Shown here in pieces: positions 3,285 to 5,316 of a DNA stretch of 5,316 nt. Under the pieces are notes generated by a model. The model saw only the letters and a program-made list of their open reading frames with translations, was not told the origin of the DNA and did not search any database. The DNA is from Rubrobacteraceae bacterium. GTDB lineage: Bacteria > Actinomycetota > Rubrobacteria > Rubrobacterales > Rubrobacteraceae. Within the stretch, counting starts at the first letter, position 1, and each line of letters opens with the position of its first letter. The position numbers and the translations under genes are program-made. Location of the stretch: positions 1 to 5,316 of the forward strand of contig JACCSM010000568.1 of assembly GCA_013698525.1 (NCBI GenBank), read 5' to 3'.

Positions 3285-5316
3285 CCTGCTCCAGGCTCTC
3301 CCGGCGGCCTTTCTGATTGGGGTTCTGCCCGGGTGGTTCTGGACGAGGTGCCTGCTGGCATCAGGGGACCGCGCCGAGCAGTTCGTCTACACCATAGCGC
3401 TCTCCATCACGCTCGTACCCGCGGTCGCGCTCACGCAGACTTACCTCTTTGCGACGGGCGTCACTTTCGCTGTGACCGTCGTCTCGGTGGCGCTGGTATT
3501 CCTGGCGGGTCTGGCCGCCTACCTGCTGTTCGGGCCGGCCAAAGGACCTGAGGAGCCTCTATCCCGCCCGCCTTCGTCCCCTGGCCTTCCCACGCTCGCA
3601 CCCCTCGTTGCGGCCCTCGCGCTGGCTCTCTGGATGTTTCTCGGTGTGGCACCTGGCGGGTGGTTGATGATCCCTATAGCGGTCCTTGTACTCGCTGCGG
3701 GGATAGCCTACTTGTCGACGTCGCAGGGGAGAGACGCGCCTCCGGCGGCCCCCCCCGAAGATAGCAGACCCGTCCCAGCGGCGGTGCGCTACGCGCTGCT
3801 CTCGTTGGTGCTCGTGCTCGTGCTCGCGCGCGGCTACCTCGGTCCGATCGTAAACGGCTGGCCCTTCCCCAGGGGCGTTGACCGCTACGAGCACGCGGTG
3901 ATGGCCGGGATGATGATGAGGGAGGGGTCCAACGAGTCGTTCATGCTGTACCCACCCGGCTTCCACCTGCTTACCGCCATGATCTCGCGCCTTAGCGGCT
4001 TCGAGCCGCTCGAGGTCTTCCCGATCCTTGCTCCTATGCTCCCTTTGATTGGTGCTCTAGCGTGTTACGCGCTTGCGAAACGCCTCTGGGGCTGGGAGTA
4101 CGGGGTGGCCGCGGCCCTCACCTCTGGCCTGCTCCTCGGCGGCACGTACCTGCACTTCGAGGAGGCCCGCTACCCGAACTTCATAGGAGAGTATTTCCTG
4201 ATCGTGCTTGCCGTCGCCGTCCTGATCGGGACGTACGCCTCGCCGTCGGCGCGCGCAGGCCTCTTGCTCGCACTACTCGGCTCCTCGACGGTCCTCTACC
4301 ACCAGATAGCGGGCTACAGTCTCGCCGTGCTGCTCGGGTTCGTATGCGTTCTTTTCCTGCCTTACCTGCTCTTGAGGGACCGCAGGAGCGGGGCATATCT
4401 CACCCTCGCGCTCGCGCTCCTCGGCCTCCTCTCCGTGATCTACGCCTGGGACACCTACGACCTGCCTAGCCTGGTGGCAGGGATGCTCGGCGGATCGGAG
4501 ACGGGGAGGGGAGGGGAGGCCGTGGCGATGGCGATCGGAACCAAACCGGCGAACGGCCCTGGACACTTCCTTACGACGATGTCACACCCTGTTCTCTGGC
4601 TCGGCCCATTTGGCCTGTCGCTCATGCTCGGAGGAAGTAAGAAAGCGAGGGGTACGCCCGACATCCTTGCGCGCCTCACCCTGCTGGTGTGGACCCTGCT
4701 GCTGTTCTTCGGCAGCCTGACCTCCTACAGCGGCTTCCCTGACCGCTTCGAGCGCGACCTTGGCGTTCCACTGGCGCTGCTCGCAGCCCTCGCCCTCGTG
4801 ACCTTGCTGCGGCCGTCGCCCCGGTCGGACGGAAGTACCCTCTACGTAGCGGCCCTGCTCGCTGTCGCCCTCTCGGTTACCCTCGTGGGTGCGCAATCCG
4901 TCCTGAGCCTGGAGCAAGCCGCAGGACCGAGCACGCGCCTCAAAGACAGTCCGCCTCCGGCCGAGGTCGTCGCCGCTGGTGAGTGGCTCGGGCAACACAA
5001 TGACGGAGGAAGCATAATCGCGACCCCTTACCTCGATTACGTCCCGAGCCGGGCCATGCTCGCGATGGGCGGGTACACGCGGATGCAGTCCTACGACGCG
5101 GCCAGGATAAGGCGCGCAAGGGACCTCCCGCCCTTTGGGGCCCCTCCGCTGTGGGACGCGCTGTGGGTGCTGGAGCACCCGGAGGGCGGACGCACCGCAC
5201 AGCTCCTGGAGAAGAACGACGTACACTACGTCGTGTTCCACAAGCGTTATCCGTGGATAGGCTGGCGTCCCTTCGCGCTCAAGAGGGACCTCTACAGCCC
5301 GGTCTACGAGAACGAC
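3274..5316 (+). CDS. Large polytopic membrane protein, probable GT-C-type glycosyltransferase (3' end missing)
   Basis: The frame is open from TTG 3274 to the last base without a stop (681 residues visible), so the C-terminus lies beyond the window. TTG 3274 is preferred because GGAG at 3264-3267 sits 6 nt before it; GTG 3262 has no such site. Five hydrophobic segments (about 5-26, 37-57, 60-87, 107-125, 130-149) and a Pro/Ala/acidic linker at 150-169 precede a sixth at 170-189. A loop follows with G201-V-D203-R-Y-E206-H207 and Y226-P-P-G-F-H231, then more membrane segments with R299-Y-P-N302, a conserved-looking Y342-H343-Q, and a final soluble region from about 560. An acidic residue in an outer loop before a Y-P-P-G-F-H motif resembles GT-C lipid-linked sugar transferases and uncharacterised actinobacterial membrane proteins such as DUF6541. 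I infer a surface-glycan role. Substrate is unknown, and a non-enzymatic membrane protein cannot be excluded. It is divergent from the sulfatase gene. Confidence 0.85.
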   Translation, partial: MTSDLLQALPAAFLIGVLPGWFWTRCLLASGDRAEQFVYTIALSITLVPAVALTQTYLFATGVTFAVTVVSVALVFLAGLAAYLLFGPAKGPEEPLSRPPSSPGLPTLAPLVAALALALWMFLGVAPGGWLMIPIAVLVLAAGIAYLSTSQGRDAPPAAPPEDSRPVPAAVRYALLSLVLVLVLARGYLGPIVNGWPFPRGVDRYEHAVMAGMMMREGSNESFMLYPPGFHLLTAMISRLSGFEPLEVFPILAPMLPLIGALACYALAKRLWGWEYGVAAALTSGLLLGGTYLHFEEARYPNFIGEYFLIVLAVAVLIGTYASPSARAGLLLALLGSSTVLYHQIAGYSLAVLLGFVCVLFLPYLLLRDRRSGAYLTLALALLGLLSVIYAWDTYDLPSLVAGMLGGSETGRGGEAVAMAIGTKPANGPGHFLTTMSHPVLWLGPFGLSLMLGGSKKARGTPDILARLTLLVWTLLLFFGSLTSYSGFPDRFERDLGVPLALLAALALVTLLRPSPRSDGSTLYVAALLAVALSVTLVGAQSVLSLEQAAGPSTRLKDSPPPAEVVAAGEWLGQHNDGGSIIATPYLDYVPSRAMLAMGGYTRMQSYDAARIRRARDLPPFGAPPLWDALWVLEHPEGGRTAQLLEKNDVHYVVFHKRYPWIGWRPFALKRDLYSPVYEND
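3808..3825 (+). repeat. Triple hexamer GTGCTC
   Basis: Three exact tandem copies of GTGCTC encode Val-Leu repeats in the sixth hydrophobic segment of the membrane protein. Slippage here would add or remove residues in multiples of two without breaking the frame. Most likely it is low-complexity membrane-segment coding. Confidence 0.7.
4503..4519 (+). repeat. G-rich tract with quadruplex potential
   Basis: Three GGGG runs separated by single A bases (4503-4506, 4508-4511, 4513-4516) are followed by A and GG (4518-4519). This nearly meets the usual four-run quadruplex pattern on the coding strand. It encodes a Gly/Arg/Glu-rich loop near residues 411-416 of the membrane protein, between hydrophobic segments, so simple codon choice could explain it. 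Confidence 0.45.

Noticed and set aside
4582..5241. A 219-codon open frame on the minus strand within the membrane protein gene
   Set aside because: It is opposite a continuous 681-codon frame with clear membrane segments. The antisense product is Arg/Gln/Glu-rich without motifs.

Overview
The window is G+C-rich bacterial DNA with strongly G/C-biased third codon positions, free use of AGG (Arg) and ATA (Ile), and GTG/TTG starts. Together with a Cys-type lipoprotein sulfatase of the GlcNAc-6-sulfatase type and a DUF2723 membrane protein, this suggests a deep-branching actinobacterium, possibly Rubrobacter-like. That assignment is an inference from style; no marker gene is present.

Layout: (1) 1-1356, plus strand: the 3' part of a DUF2723 polytopic membrane protein (GT-C / protein O-mannosyltransferase-like), whose N-terminus lies before the window. 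(2) 1365-2972, minus strand: a complete 535-residue lipoprotein sulfatase with an intact C-C-P-S-R active site, converging on gene 1 with only 8 bp between the stop codons. (3) 2973-3273: a 301-bp divergent intergenic region holding back-to-back -10 boxes, two hairpin-like dyads, an isolated strong Shine-Dalgarno sequence and several tiny ORFs. (4) 3274-5316, plus strand: a large polytopic membrane protein (681 residues visible, open at the window end) that looks like another GT-C-type glycosyltransferase, starting at TTG behind a GGAG ribosome binding site.

The three main products would all act at or outside the cytoplasmic membrane: two GT-C-like enzymes that would transfer sugars from lipid carriers on the outer face, and a membrane-anchored sulfatase that would remove sulfate from an extracellular sugar. 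The simplest reading is a cell-surface glycan region. No nucleotide-sugar enzyme, flippase, sulfotransferase or sulfatase-maturation gene is in view, so the pathway cannot be named.

The most unusual sequence signal is a 34-nt near-perfect palindrome (2856-2889) inside the sulfatase gene, spanning the lipobox cysteine and the start of the mature protein. Both strands there read the same eleven amino acids. The divergent control region, with overlapping opposed -10 elements, a possible leaderless 55-codon ORF and a GTGA-coupled upstream ORF, is the second item worth attention. I do not see strong evidence of a new multi-gene system.
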